A stretch of DNA of 64,000 nt from Sporosarcina cyprini (GCF_022048975.1 NZ_JAKMHX010000017.1:1-64000); one strand, 5' to 3'. Positions 1 through 9,262 are shown, counted from the first letter of the stretch. The notes: a model not told the origin generated them from the letters alone. Made by a program: numbers and translations.

Positions 1-45
1 CGGAAATCAACATTTTCTATTATTACTTCCATTGTAAAAGAAAAA

Positions 46-124
46 AGACTGTAGGCAAACTCTGTAATTTCTCGAGTTTGTCTACAGTCTGAAGCGCCAT
101 CCATTTATTTGGATGGCGCTTTTT
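46..124 (-). terminator. Double hairpin terminator after the MFS gene
   Basis: There are two adjacent inverted repeats, 46-90 (17-bp arms) and 93-120 (10-bp arms). Read on the minus strand, the distal hairpin runs into a T-rich tract (complement of 41-46). Read on the plus strand, the 93-120 hairpin runs into TTTTT. The pair probably terminates transcription from both sides. Confidence 0.75.
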
Positions 125-125
125 A

Positions 126-1391
126 TTACCGCGCGGCAAGCTCTGATTCAGGTTTAGGAACGAGATAAAGAATCGTTCCACCGATGATAAACAAGATGAC
201 CAAGCTAAAAACACCATATGCGGAACTGCCTGTTAGCTGGGCCGTGACACCGAGCAATAACGGACCCATTACAGACGCAAATTTACCAAAAATATTATAG
301 AAACCGAAAAACTCGTTCGCTTTTTCCTTCGGCACGAGCTGCGCATAATAAGAACGGCTCAATGCCTGAATGCCGCCCTGCGACGAAGCGACTAACATGG
401 CCAATATCCAGAAGTCGAGCGTCGTTTCAAGGAAGAAGGCGTACACACACACTGCAATGTAAACAAAGATGCCGACATAGAGCATTCGCTTTACAGAAAA
501 CTTCTGAGCCAGCCGGCCATATAAAATAGCAAACGGCGCAGCAACAACCTGTGTAACAAATAAGATGATTAGAAGACTTGTTGCATCAATGCCCAAGTCC
601 GTCCCATACGCAGTCGACATGGAAATGATGGTGCCTACCCCATCGATATAGAAAAAGTACGCAAGCAGAAACAGGAAAACCGTCCGATACTTGCGGATTT
701 CTTTAAATGTCGCTCCTAAGCGGCGAAAACTCCCCGCCAGCAGTCGAGGCTCCCGTTCAATCCCGTACTGTTGCACAACATTTTTAAGCATTGGAATCGT
801 AAAGCTGAACCACCAGATACCTGTAATGACAAAGGCAATCCGGCTCGCCGTGGACGTTCCGATCGGCAGCACGCCTTTCTGCGCCAGCAGAATAACTGCG
901 ATGCTTATAATAAATGGAATGGTACTCCCGATATACCCTAGCCCAAAGCCCCTAGCTGACACATCATCCATTTTATCTTCCGATGTTACATCCACAAGAA
1001 AGGCGTCGTAGAATATATTCGCCCCATGAAAACCTACCGCCGTGATTGTATATAAAACAAGTAACATGAACCAATTGTCTCCGGGAACGAACGCTAATGA
1101 AACGGTCGATAGCGATCCCAATAAGAAAAAGGCGAAGAAAAACTTCTTTTTTAATCCTTGGTAATCTGCAATTGTGCCAAGAATCGGGCCGATCATCGCC
1201 AGGATGAACGTTGCAATGGCCACCGTGTAGCCCAAATAAGCCGTTGAATGGGCCAGGCTCACTCCCGCATCAGTCGCCACCGCTTTGTAGTACAGCGGAA
1301 AAACTGCTGTCGTGATGATAATGGAATAAGCTGAGTTGGCCCAATCATAGTACATCCAACTCTTCTCCGTTTTCGTATATTTCTTTTTCAA
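126..1391 (-). CDS. UMF1-family MFS transporter (Atg22-like)
   Basis: This is a 421-residue polytopic membrane protein with about 12 hydrophobic segments. The N-terminal motif SWMYYDWANSAYS (residues about 11-23) is the hallmark of the UMF1/Atg22-like branch of the major facilitator superfamily, to which B. subtilis YxiO belongs. Substrates in this family are poorly defined; amino acid or small-solute efflux is the usual guess. Length fits the family. The ATG start is preceded on the minus strand by a purine-rich GGAAGGGGG stretch. The gene is monocistronic, diverges from the c-di-GMP gene at 1653 and ends in a double hairpin. The family call is firm; the substrate is unknown. Confidence 0.85.
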   Translation of the reverse strand: MKKKYTKTEKSWMYYDWANSAYSIIITTAVFPLYYKAVATDAGVSLAHSTAYLGYTVAIATFILAMIGPILGTIADYQGLKKKFFFAFFLLGSLSTVSLAFVPGDNWFMLLVLYTITAVGFHGANIFYDAFLVDVTSEDKMDDVSARGFGLGYIGSTIPFIISIAVILLAQKGVLPIGTSTASRIAFVITGIWWFSFTIPMLKNVVQQYGIEREPRLLAGSFRRLGATFKEIRKYRTVFLFLLAYFFYIDGVGTIISMSTAYGTDLGIDATSLLIILFVTQVVAAPFAILYGRLAQKFSVKRMLYVGIFVYIAVCVYAFFLETTLDFWILAMLVASSQGGIQALSRSYYAQLVPKEKANEFFGFYNIFGKFASVMGPLLLGVTAQLTGSSAYGVFSLVILFIIGGTILYLVPKPESELAAR

Positions 1392-1652
1392 AATGCTCCC
1401 CCTTCCCTCTTACTCTCAGTTTACAATCAAAACGACCAGAACAGTAGAGAAAACTTGTTTTTATTTGTAAAAATTCCGTCAATCTTCTTCCAGACTGCAA
1501 GTAGATAACGAGATAGTAAGATGGTATAATCGGATAAACAATAAATAAGAAAAAGGTCATTATGATTTCGTAAAAATTATATATGAATTATCATTCATAG
1601 TACCAACGGATTACTTGCATTGCCACCCATCTAGTGGAAAGGAATAGAAGCT

Positions 1653-4082
1653 ATGATTATAGAGGAATTAAAAAAGCATCCATCTATTTATCTGCTCGTC
1701 AATCAAAAATTTTGCATATCCACGGCAGACCGGGACGGAATCCTTCTTCATGTAAACGAAAACTTTTGTACTCTTTCTCAATACGATGCATCTGAATTGA
1801 TCGGAAAAGATTTTGGTTTATTAAACCCCGACTATGATAAGGACAAATTCTTTGCCGAGATGAACGAGGCTTTTCTGAGCAATCGCTACTGGCATCGCAA
1901 AATTAAAAGTGTGGCAAAAGACGGTTCACCCTACTGGGTCGAGGCGATCATTTCCCCTATTTTTAATGAGCAAGGCGAATTTGATGGGTTCATTTCCGTA
2001 GATACGGACGTGACGGCATCGGAACTCACAAGCGAGCAATATATCGAGACTGTCGAGAATCTACGGAATATCGAAAATGCACTCGATCACTCTTCAGTCG
2101 TGGCAATAACCGATTCAAAAGGGATCATCACGTATGTGAATGAGAAATTCTGTGAGCTCTCGCAATACTCGGAAGTTGAACTGATCGGCAAAACACACCG
2201 CGTCGTCAACTCGGGCTTTCATCCAAAAAGCTTTTTCCAAGACATGTGGGAGACGATTGGAAGCGGACAAGTCTGGCAAGGAGATATCCAAAACCGGGCG
2301 AAAGACGGTTCGCTCTATTGGGTGGCGACCACTATCGTCCCCTTCCTGGGTAAAGAAGGGATGCCAGTTCAATATATTTCAATCCGCCACGACATCACTG
2401 CACGGAAGCAGGCGGAGCAATCACTTGAAATTGCATTGCTCAATGACTTTAGGCAAACGGTTAAAAATCTGCAAAATGCGATCTTCAAATATAAGCAGGA
2501 TGAAAGCGGAACGATCACGTTTACGTTAATGGAAGGAAAAACTGCTGAGAAATTAGGGGTTACAGCTGATTCCTTAAACAATGGAAAACTTAGCGTGGAG
2601 TACGGCGAAAAAGAGCTATCATGGCTCTCTCCATTGTTCCATCAAGCACTTGCTGGCGAAACCGTTCAATTTGAGCTCCCCTTTTCATCCATGACGTTTC
2701 TCGTTTACCTCTCCCCTATTTTTAGGGATGGCCAGGTAGAGGAAGTGGTAGGCACGGCGATCGACATTACCGAACGCATGGAAGCGGAACGGGTCATTGA
2801 ACATATGGCTTATTACGATTACCTGACCGGATTGCCAAACCGGCGGATGCTCCAGGAACAGGTGGCAGATTGGATCCAATATGCACAAGAGGGCAACTCA
2901 GAATTTTCCTTGCTCTTCATGGACTTGGATCGATTTAAAATGATCAACGATACGCTAGGGCACCATGTCGGGGACGAATTGTTACAAGCAGTCGGCAAAA
3001 GATTGTCTCTCTCTGTGGGTGAAAAGGATTTTGTTGCACGGCTAAGCGGCGATGAATTCGTCGTCCTCGTTCGTTCAGGCGATCGCCCTGCAGTGCAAGC
3101 CATTGCTGAACGAATCGTGGAGGATCTGTCTTATCCGTACCTGTTGGGGCAGCACGAAGTCTTCGTGGCGCCAAGCATTGGCATCAATTTCTATCCGGCA
3201 GATGCCACGGATTACAATTCCCTGATGAGAAATGCGGATTCCGCCATGTATCTGGCAAAGGAATCCGGCCGCGGCACGTATCAATTTTTCACAAAACAAC
3301 TGCACGATGAATTAGTAGAGCAAACCATGGTAGAAATGGAATTGCGGCAAGCCTTGCAGCGCAATCAATTATCTCTTGCCTACCAGCCACAATTTGATTT
3401 GAAAACGGGCCAGATGAAAGGAATGGAAGCCTTGCTCCGCTGGTATCATCCGATACGCGGATTCATTTCCCCCGCCTATTTCATTCCGATTGCGGAGGAT
3501 AACGGATTCATCCTGCCCATCGGCGAGTGGGTGCTGAAAACGGCCTGCCGCGACGCAAAAGAATGGCAGCAGCAAGGCTTGCCGCCCATGCGAATCAGCG
3601 TCAACGTATCCATCCGGCAATTCCGGCAACCTTCTTTCGTATCAGATGTCAAAGCAATTCTGGACGAAACAGGACTCGAACCGCAATACCTCAACTTAGA
3701 AATCACCGAAACCATCATGTCCGATGTCCAGCATGGCAAACTAATATTGCAAGAACTGCGCAACCTGGGAGTCAACGCAAGCATCGACGACTTCGGTACA
3801 GGCTACTCCTCCTTGATCTATTTAAGTAAATTTCCACTCACTCACTTAAAAATCGATCAAGCATTTATTCGCGAGCTGGACGAAAACAACACAATGATCG
3901 TCAAAGCCATCATCGACCTAGCCAAAAATCTGAATCTGCAAGTCGTCGCAGAAGGCGTCGAAACCCAAGACCAAGCCTGCTTCCTCAACAAGCTGCACTG
4001 CGACGAAGTCCAAGGCTACCTGTACGCCAAACCCCTCTCAAAAGCAGACTTCACCCGCTTGCTGGAGGAACAAAAAAATTAA
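1653..4082 (+). CDS. PAS-PAS-PAS-GGDEF-EAL cyclic-di-GMP phosphodiesterase/cyclase
   Basis: This is an 809-residue soluble signalling protein with no membrane segment. Two clear PAS/PAC units lie at about 15-125 and 135-255, with a more degenerate third at about 265-375. A GGDEF domain follows at about 380-540 and an EAL domain at about 560-805. The GGDEF signature reads SGDEF (S465-F469), and no RxxD inhibitory site stands five residues upstream, so cyclase activity may be weak or lost. The EAL domain keeps EAL (592-594), the DDFGTG loop (from D712) and EGVET, so phosphodiesterase activity is expected. The likely role is to hydrolyse c-di-GMP in response to a redox or small-molecule signal sensed by the PAS domains. 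The gene stands alone, with a terminator at 4089-4121. Confidence 0.9.
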   Translation: MIIEELKKHPSIYLLVNQKFCISTADRDGILLHVNENFCTLSQYDASELIGKDFGLLNPDYDKDKFFAEMNEAFLSNRYWHRKIKSVAKDGSPYWVEAIISPIFNEQGEFDGFISVDTDVTASELTSEQYIETVENLRNIENALDHSSVVAITDSKGIITYVNEKFCELSQYSEVELIGKTHRVVNSGFHPKSFFQDMWETIGSGQVWQGDIQNRAKDGSLYWVATTIVPFLGKEGMPVQYISIRHDITARKQAEQSLEIALLNDFRQTVKNLQNAIFKYKQDESGTITFTLMEGKTAEKLGVTADSLNNGKLSVEYGEKELSWLSPLFHQALAGETVQFELPFSSMTFLVYLSPIFRDGQVEEVVGTAIDITERMEAERVIEHMAYYDYLTGLPNRRMLQEQVADWIQYAQEGNSEFSLLFMDLDRFKMINDTLGHHVGDELLQAVGKRLSLSVGEKDFVARLSGDEFVVLVRSGDRPAVQAIAERIVEDLSYPYLLGQHEVFVAPSIGINFYPADATDYNSLMRNADSAMYLAKESGRGTYQFFTKQLHDELVEQTMVEMELRQALQRNQLSLAYQPQFDLKTGQMKGMEALLRWYHPIRGFISPAYFIPIAEDNGFILPIGEWVLKTACRDAKEWQQQGLPPMRISVNVSIRQFRQPSFVSDVKAILDETGLEPQYLNLEITETIMSDVQHGKLILQELRNLGVNASIDDFGTGYSSLIYLSKFPLTHLKIDQAFIRELDENNTMIVKAIIDLAKNLNLQVVAEGVETQDQACFLNKLHCDEVQGYLYAKPLSKADFTRLLEEQKN

Positions 4083-4088
4083 AATTGA

Positions 4089-4121
4089 GCCGCGCCCTCT
4101 ATTGCAGGGCCGGCTTTTTTT
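4089..4121 (+). terminator. Rho-independent terminator after the GGDEF-EAL gene
   Basis: The stem is GCCG-c-GCCCT paired with AGGGC-CGGC (4089-4114), followed directly by seven T residues. It starts 7 bases past the stop codon. Confidence 0.85.
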
Positions 4122-4164
4122 AATGAGCATCTGCTGAAGGAATCAGCGGACGCGGAGCGCTGTT

Positions 4165-4340
4165 ATGAAAGGCGGCTCGCGGCATTATACGAGCGGTTGG
4201 CAACAAAATACGAGTGGTTGCTGGCATTATTCGAGCGGTACCCGGGATATTCGAGCGGTTGGCAACTGGATACGAGTGGTTGCTGGCATTATACGAGCGG
4301 ACCGGCGATCGAAGCGTGAACCAACCTCATAGGAGCGCCC
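4165..4340. repeat. Intergenic 21-bp-spaced array, core AT[A/T]CGAG[C/T]GG
   Basis: Six clear copies of the core AT(A/T)CGAG(C/T)GG start at 4187, 4208, 4229, 4249, 4270 and 4291, spaced 21, 21, 20, 21 and 21 bp. The linkers also recur (GTTGGCAAC, GTTGCTGGC). Degenerate copies flank them near 4165 and 4329. The array lies after the terminator of the upstream gene and before the promoter region of the permease gene, and has no open frame or start site. It resembles two other arrays in this window in period and placement. Its function is unknown. Confidence 0.8.
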
Positions 4341-4640
4341 GGACTTAGGTGTCAATCCGCGGCAAACCCTCATGTACTGGAACACTTCATTCCGCGCTGA
4401 ATGCTTTTGACAATTTAGGCTTTGTTTCATAGATATCGCAGGCGGGCTTATGCGCCATCTTGGTACGCCGAAGATGTGATTCGAGCACGCATGCGCCACT
4501 GACCCAACGTTAAAACACCTGTCCTCATTTTCATTGAACATTCTAATTTATCTATCATTATATAGTCAGGCGGAATACTTTTATGGTATAGTAGCTCCTA
4601 ATTAATTGTTTCGTAACCTAGAGTAAGTGCTTGGGGAGGT
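4341..4640. other. Non-coding gap upstream of the nucleobase permease
   Basis: This stretch holds no plausible gene on either strand. A possible sigma-A -10 (TATAGT, about 4587-4592) lies some 60 bases before the permease start, but its -35 is poor. I looked for a purine riboswitch or a pyrimidine attenuator, as often found before NCS2 permease genes, and saw no recognisable element. Confidence 0.4.
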
Positions 4641-4651
4641 TGGTGTTATGC

Positions 4652-5953
4652 ATGAGGGCTAGTCAATCCGTTACACTGCTGGCGGGATTTCAATGGTTGT
4701 TTTTCATGTTTGCAAATACGGTGGTCATTCCGATATCGATAGGCAGTGCATTTGATTTGGAGCAGGTGGAAATTGTGTCAGCGATTCAGCGATCATTCAT
4801 CCTCACGGGGATCGCTTGCGTGCTACAAGGTTGGATCGGCCATAAGCTTCCATTGATGGAAGGACAGTCAGGGCTGTGGTGGGGTGTCATTTTGAGTTTG
4901 GCGGGAACCGCGGATGCGCTCGGAATGGAATTGACAACGGTCGGTGGAAGCATTGCAGTGGGTGCCATGATTTCGGGAGCACTTCTAGCGGTTTTCGGTC
5001 TGCTGGGCATAGGTGAATTGTTGAAGAAGTGGTTCACGCCAGCCGTCATGTTCGTGTTTCTTTTATTGCTAGCCAATCAATTGATTTCTATCTTCCTGAA
5101 AGGGATGGTCGGCTTGAATGAAGGGTCTGTCATTGATATGAAAATGGCCGGCTTTTCCTTTCTGCTCGCTACCTTCACGATTCTCATCCATGTAAAGGGC
5201 AAAGGTATAATCAGCCGGTTGAATCTTTTGATCGGCATGGTGGCAGGCTGGGTGGCGTCATCTTTCTTTTTCCCGTCTGAATCGGAGGAAGCGATACATA
5301 CAACCCCCTTCCTTCAGTGGTTTCCCTGGGGCGAGCCGGCATTGGAGTGGGGCATTGTCCTGACTGTCATTATGGCGGGTTTGTTGAATACGACAAATAC
5401 GGTCGCTACCTTAAAGGAATCCGAGGATCTATTCGGCAAAGTGACAACCCGTTTTCAATATAAGTCTTCTTTCTTTTTAACAGGAATCCTGACAACCTTA
5501 TCCGGAATGCTTGGTCTTGTCCCCTTTGCGCCGTACGCCTCTTCTCTTGGCTTCCTCCAGTCGACCGGCATTCGTGAACGCACTCCTTTTTTTCTTGGGG
5601 CCGCCTTGTTCATTGTTTTAGGTCTCTCCCCTTCCCTGACAGCTTTCTTTTCCACCATCCCGCACAGTGTCGGCAACACCGTCCTGTTCGTCGCTTATTT
5701 GCAATTATTCCGCTCTTCGCTACGCAATATCGAAGGGTTATCATTCGAACCGAAAACGGTGTACCGTGTTGCTTTGCCTGCGCTTGTCGGCCTGGCCGTC
5801 ATGACCTTTCCGGCAACGGTGTTTACTCCGTTACCGGAACTCGTCCAGCCTTTACTTTCGAACGGGCTTTTAATGGGCATTCTATCAGCTCTTATCTTAG
5901 AACTCTTCTACTGGTTCGGGCCACGGATCAAGCGCTTGCCGATCGGAAAATGA
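4652..5953 (+). CDS. NCS2-family uracil/xanthine permease
   Basis: This is a 433-residue integral membrane protein with 12-14 hydrophobic segments. It resembles the nucleobase:cation symporter-2 (uracil/xanthine permease) family: the N-terminal QWLFFMFANTVVIPIS stretch, the EGQSGLWWG segment and the later NTTNTVATLKESED stretch match its conserved regions. It is expected to import a nucleobase with a proton or sodium ion; which one cannot be told from the sequence. I chose the ATG at 4652 because GGGGAGGT (4633-4640) lies 11 bases upstream; in-frame TTG and GTG codons lie within or too near that site. The next gene, a translational GTPase, starts 39 bases downstream with no terminator between, so they may be cotranscribed. 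Confidence 0.85.
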   Translation: MRASQSVTLLAGFQWLFFMFANTVVIPISIGSAFDLEQVEIVSAIQRSFILTGIACVLQGWIGHKLPLMEGQSGLWWGVILSLAGTADALGMELTTVGGSIAVGAMISGALLAVFGLLGIGELLKKWFTPAVMFVFLLLLANQLISIFLKGMVGLNEGSVIDMKMAGFSFLLATFTILIHVKGKGIISRLNLLIGMVAGWVASSFFFPSESEEAIHTTPFLQWFPWGEPALEWGIVLTVIMAGLLNTTNTVATLKESEDLFGKVTTRFQYKSSFFLTGILTTLSGMLGLVPFAPYASSLGFLQSTGIRERTPFFLGAALFIVLGLSPSLTAFFSTIPHSVGNTVLFVAYLQLFRSSLRNIEGLSFEPKTVYRVALPALVGLAVMTFPATVFTPLPELVQPLLSNGLLMGILSALILELFYWFGPRIKRLPIGK

Positions 5954-5992
5954 GTTATAATGGAGGGAAGCTGAAACGACGAGGTGTACACG

Positions 5993-7930
5993 ATGTTTAA
6001 AACGATAGGAATTCTTGCACATGTCGATGCGGGCAAGACAACATTTTCCGAGCAATTGCTCTTCCACACGAACAGCATCCGGACACGGGGACGGGTCGAT
6101 CATCAGGATACTTTCCTCGATAACCATGAAATCGAACGGAACCGCGGCATCACCATCTTTGCGGAGCAAGGAAATTTCACATACAACGATTCCATTTATA
6201 CAATTATTGACACGCCAGGCCACGTCGATTTTTCACCGGAAATGGAACGGGCCATTCAAGTAATGGATTTTGCCATTGTTTTGATCAGCGCAGCTGATGG
6301 CGTGGAAGGACATACCGAAACGGTTTGGCAACTCCTGCAGAAACATCGGATTCCGACCTTCTTTTTTCTCAATAAAATCGATCGGGAAGGCACCGATATT
6401 CCTGGCATCTTAAATGAAATGAGCATGTCCTTTACAAGCGAACTTCTGGATTTATCCCAATTAAATGACGGGACCTTAACTGACGAACTCATTGAGTTTA
6501 TTGCAGAAAGAGACGAAGAGCTTTTGGAGCGTTATATGGATGGGGAGTATGATGAGGCTGCATGGATGAATGCACTGAGACGCATGATCCAGGAGCTTCA
6601 AGTTTTCCCGTATGGCTGCGGCTCCGCGTTAAAAGATATTGGCATCCAGGAGTTTTTGGACGCCTTCGACCGCCTGACGGAGACGAATTATTCTGCGGAA
6701 GGTGAATTGGCAGCCCGGGTCTATAAAATACGACATGACGAGAACGGCAGCCGGGTAACGTTTTTAAAACTGACGAGCGGTACGCTCCGTGTGCGTGATG
6801 AAATAACTACCGCCACAGCGGTTGAAAAAGTGACCCAGTTGAGACGCTACAACGGGAAGAAATTTACGAATGATGATCATGCGGTCGCGGGTGAATTGAT
6901 TGCCGTGACGGGGCTGGCTGAATCCGCCATCGGGGATGGAATCGGAACAATGCTGGACTCCGCTTCCTATGATTTGATTCCTACATTGCGATCCAGCGTC
7001 CGTTTTGATTCGTCCATCCCACTGAAAGATATGCTGCACGCCTTTCGAACACTCGATGCGGAGGATCCATCCTTGCAAGTCGTCTGGAATGAGCACGTCC
7101 AGGAATTGCATGTTCATGTGATGGGCGTCATTCAGCTGGAAGTGCTGAAGCAAGTCGTTCGTGACCGGTTCGGCTATGACATTGATTTTGGACAGCCGAC
7201 TATTCTTTATAAAGAAACAATCTCAGCACCTGTGAACGGCTACGGGCATTTTGAACCGCTCAAACATTATGCGGAAGTGCATCTTCGAATTGAACCAGCA
7301 GAACGGGGTTCAGGCATATCCTTTGCAAATGAATGTCACGCGAACGACCTATCCGTTGGCAATCAAAACCTGATCAAGCACCATATATTTGAACAGGATC
7401 ATCATGGCTTATTGACAGGTTCGGCACTTACTGACGTAAAAATCACATTGCTGACCGGTAGAGGCCATAATGAGCATACATCCGGGGGCGATTTCCGGGA
7501 AGCCACGTTCCGCGCCTTGCGACAAGGGCTTGAGAAAGCGGACAATGTCCTGCTTGAGCCGTATTATGACGTGAAAATCAAAATAGACATGGATCACATC
7601 GGCCGGGTCCTTTCGGATATCCAGCAGGCGCACGGCACGTTTGATCCTCCTGAAACACTCGGAGACAAAACGATCATCACTGCCCGCGTTCCCGTCGCTA
7701 CCTTCATGAATTACAGCACCGTATTCGCTTCGTTCACGAATGGCAAAGGGGCGATGACACTGCGATTCAGCGGCTACGACGTCTGTCATAATCCAGACGC
7801 GATTATCGAGCAGATCGGCTACAACAAAGACGCCGATCCAGAGTACACGTCGTCCTCCATCTTCTGCGCCAAAGGGAAAGGCTACGCCGTCCCGTGGGAT
7901 GAAGCGGAAGAAGCGATGCATTTATTATGA
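5993..7930 (+). CDS. TetM-like ribosomal-protection family GTPase
   Basis: This 645-residue protein has EF-G-like architecture. The GTPase motifs are intact: G1 AHVDAGKTT (residues about 9-17), RGITI, DTPGHVDF and NKID. The rest matches the layout of TetM/TetO-type ribosomal protection proteins (EF-G domains II-V). TetM-class proteins bind the ribosome and expel tetracycline, but chromosomal homologues like this often have no proven resistance role. I chose the ATG at 5993 because GAGGTG (5981-5986) lies six bases upstream; a GTG at 5984 overlaps that site. Whether it protects against tetracycline or another ribosome-targeting compound cannot be judged here. A strong terminator follows. Confidence 0.85.
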   Translation: MFKTIGILAHVDAGKTTFSEQLLFHTNSIRTRGRVDHQDTFLDNHEIERNRGITIFAEQGNFTYNDSIYTIIDTPGHVDFSPEMERAIQVMDFAIVLISAADGVEGHTETVWQLLQKHRIPTFFFLNKIDREGTDIPGILNEMSMSFTSELLDLSQLNDGTLTDELIEFIAERDEELLERYMDGEYDEAAWMNALRRMIQELQVFPYGCGSALKDIGIQEFLDAFDRLTETNYSAEGELAARVYKIRHDENGSRVTFLKLTSGTLRVRDEITTATAVEKVTQLRRYNGKKFTNDDHAVAGELIAVTGLAESAIGDGIGTMLDSASYDLIPTLRSSVRFDSSIPLKDMLHAFRTLDAEDPSLQVVWNEHVQELHVHVMGVIQLEVLKQVVRDRFGYDIDFGQPTILYKETISAPVNGYGHFEPLKHYAEVHLRIEPAERGSGISFANECHANDLSVGNQNLIKHHIFEQDHHGLLTGSALTDVKITLLTGRGHNEHTSGGDFREATFRALRQGLEKADNVLLEPYYDVKIKIDMDHIGRVLSDIQQAHGTFDPPETLGDKTIITARVPVATFMNYSTVFASFTNGKGAMTLRFSGYDVCHNPDAIIEQIGYNKDADPEYTSSSIFCAKGKGYAVPWDEAEEAMHLL

Positions 7931-7966
7931 AATCAGGCCACCTTTCTGTAAGGTGGCCTGATTTGT
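7931..7966 (+). terminator. Terminator after the TetM-like gene
   Basis: A perfect 14-bp inverted repeat (7931-7944 with 7950-7963) begins immediately after the stop codon. It has a five-base loop and a short T-containing tail. Confidence 0.75.
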
Positions 7967-8015
7967 ATTGATTAATACGAACCTGCGTTCTACTATATAG
8001 AGAGGAGGTAAGTTC

Positions 8016-8606
8016 ATGAGACCAATCTTAAATGCAGATATTTCAATTGAAGAGTTCTTGGATTATTACTGGCTTAAAGTAGAACTACAAGAGTTTTGCA
8101 GGGGAAACGGACTGAGCGCAGCAGGTTCAAAAGGAGAAATAACTGACCGTATCCGTACATTTCTACAAACCGGGGAAATAACAAAGCCGATGCGCCAGGC
8201 AACTGCTCGGCCAAAGAAACAAAAAGAATTAAATCTTGATACGGTCATTACAGAAGACCACCGATGCAGCCAACATGTACGGGCCTTTTTCAAAACGGTC
8301 ATCCCGACGTTCCATTTTTCGACGTTCATTCAAAATTACTTTAAGCAAAACATCGGCAAAACTTATCGTGATGCAGTGACCGCTTGGCACGAGGAGGAGG
8401 AGCGAAAAAAAGATCCTTCCTATAAAAAGCAGATCGCTCCCCAATTTGAATACAATCGATTCATCCGAGACTACTTCGCCGATCCGAATAATAAGGGTAA
8501 AAGCCAGGCGGAGGCCATTGCAGCGTGGGATAACTGCAAAGGTCTGCCGGGAAGTCGTACATACCATCCTGTTTCTTCAAATGTCACGCCTGAAGCTGAT
8601 AAATGA
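8016..8606 (+). CDS. SAP-domain protein with DUF6434-like C-terminus
   Basis: This is a 196-residue basic soluble protein. Residues about 8-52 form a SAP-like helix-extension-helix (LQEFCRGNGLSAAGSKGEITDRI), a small DNA- or RNA-binding fold. The C-terminal two thirds, rich in F, Y, K and W (HVRAFFKTVIP, FIQNYFKQNIGKTYRDAV, FIRDYFADPNNKGKSQAEAI), resembles DUF6434, which often travels with SAP in Firmicutes. The function is unknown; nucleic-acid binding is inferred. A strong AGAGGAGGT site lies seven bases before the ATG. The 3' end overlaps that of the convergent methyltransferase gene by 23 bp, so no terminator fits between them. Confidence 0.75.
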   Translation: MRPILNADISIEEFLDYYWLKVELQEFCRGNGLSAAGSKGEITDRIRTFLQTGEITKPMRQATARPKKQKELNLDTVITEDHRCSQHVRAFFKTVIPTFHFSTFIQNYFKQNIGKTYRDAVTAWHEEEERKKDPSYKKQIAPQFEYNRFIRDYFADPNNKGKSQAEAIAAWDNCKGLPGSRTYHPVSSNVTPEADK

Positions 8607-9195
8607 GAAATCGTTCGTCCTCATTATTTTCATAGATTCCGCCCAATTTGATTTCTTTGAGCAAATTGAAGGCCGTTTTGGTTTCAAGATATTGCACGTA
8701 ATCCATCGATGGGTAATATAGAATGAGATCGATCGGCCGCCCGTGATCCGCAACCGATTCCAAAATGCGGCCGACGACCTTAGTGAAGACTTGCACGGAA
8801 AACGGATTGAAGAAATAGAAGCGGTTATCGGTCGGTGCCACTTCAAATGTTTCCGCGTAGCAGCGCTCAAAATGAAGCGGCCCATCCTTTTTCCTTTGTG
8901 CCTTGCCGCGATAATGAGATAAATTCGTCAAGGCATCCTCGTACAGTCGGCCATTCATCTCAATCCCGGTCACTTTACAATGAAAACGGTTGTGGATGTA
9001 AAAGGAGACCCGTCCCTTCCCACATCCATAATCGACAAAGCCATCTGACTTCTGAAGCTCGTATTCACGAAACAACTCGTCTAACGCATCATACGGAGTG
9101 GCTTCATATCGGTTATAGTGCGGAGACTGACTTAAGAGCTCAAGCGTCCCCTCTGTTTTAATACGCAGTTGATTGTCCATTTCCTTGGCATTCAT
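8584..9195 (-). CDS. Class I SAM-dependent methyltransferase
   Basis: This protein of about 203 residues has a Rossmann methyltransferase core. Motif I is VDYGCGKGRVSFY; the acidic motif II is TGIEMNGRLYEDA; a motif IV-like YFFNPFSVQVF follows. The substrate is unknown. I chose the ATG at 9195 (start MNAKEMDNQLR) because a GGGGGAG site lies nine bases upstream; the reading frame extends to 9312 without a start that has a ribosome site, and that part overlaps a terminator. The gene lies downstream of the thioredoxin-like gene on the same strand, separated by the hairpin at 9263-9300, so it probably has its own promoter. It converges with and overlaps the SAP-domain gene. Confidence 0.8.
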   Translation of the reverse strand: MNAKEMDNQLRIKTEGTLELLSQSPHYNRYEATPYDALDELFREYELQKSDGFVDYGCGKGRVSFYIHNRFHCKVTGIEMNGRLYEDALTNLSHYRGKAQRKKDGPLHFERCYAETFEVAPTDNRFYFFNPFSVQVFTKVVGRILESVADHGRPIDLILYYPSMDYVQYLETKTAFNLLKEIKLGGIYENNEDERFLIYQLQA

Positions 9196-9262
9196 GATGG
9201 GCGTCTCCCCCTTTCTTCCTTTCATTGTACAGATGGAACGGCCTGCCGGTCGAGTCTTGGAC

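Noticed and set aside
4341..4651. Purine riboswitch or PyrR attenuator before the NCS2 permease
   Set aside because: No conserved loop sequences and no terminator/antiterminator pair were seen in the leader.
7409..7921. 170-codon antisense frame within the TetM-like gene
   Set aside because: It is a shadow frame of the GTPase gene without initiation signals.
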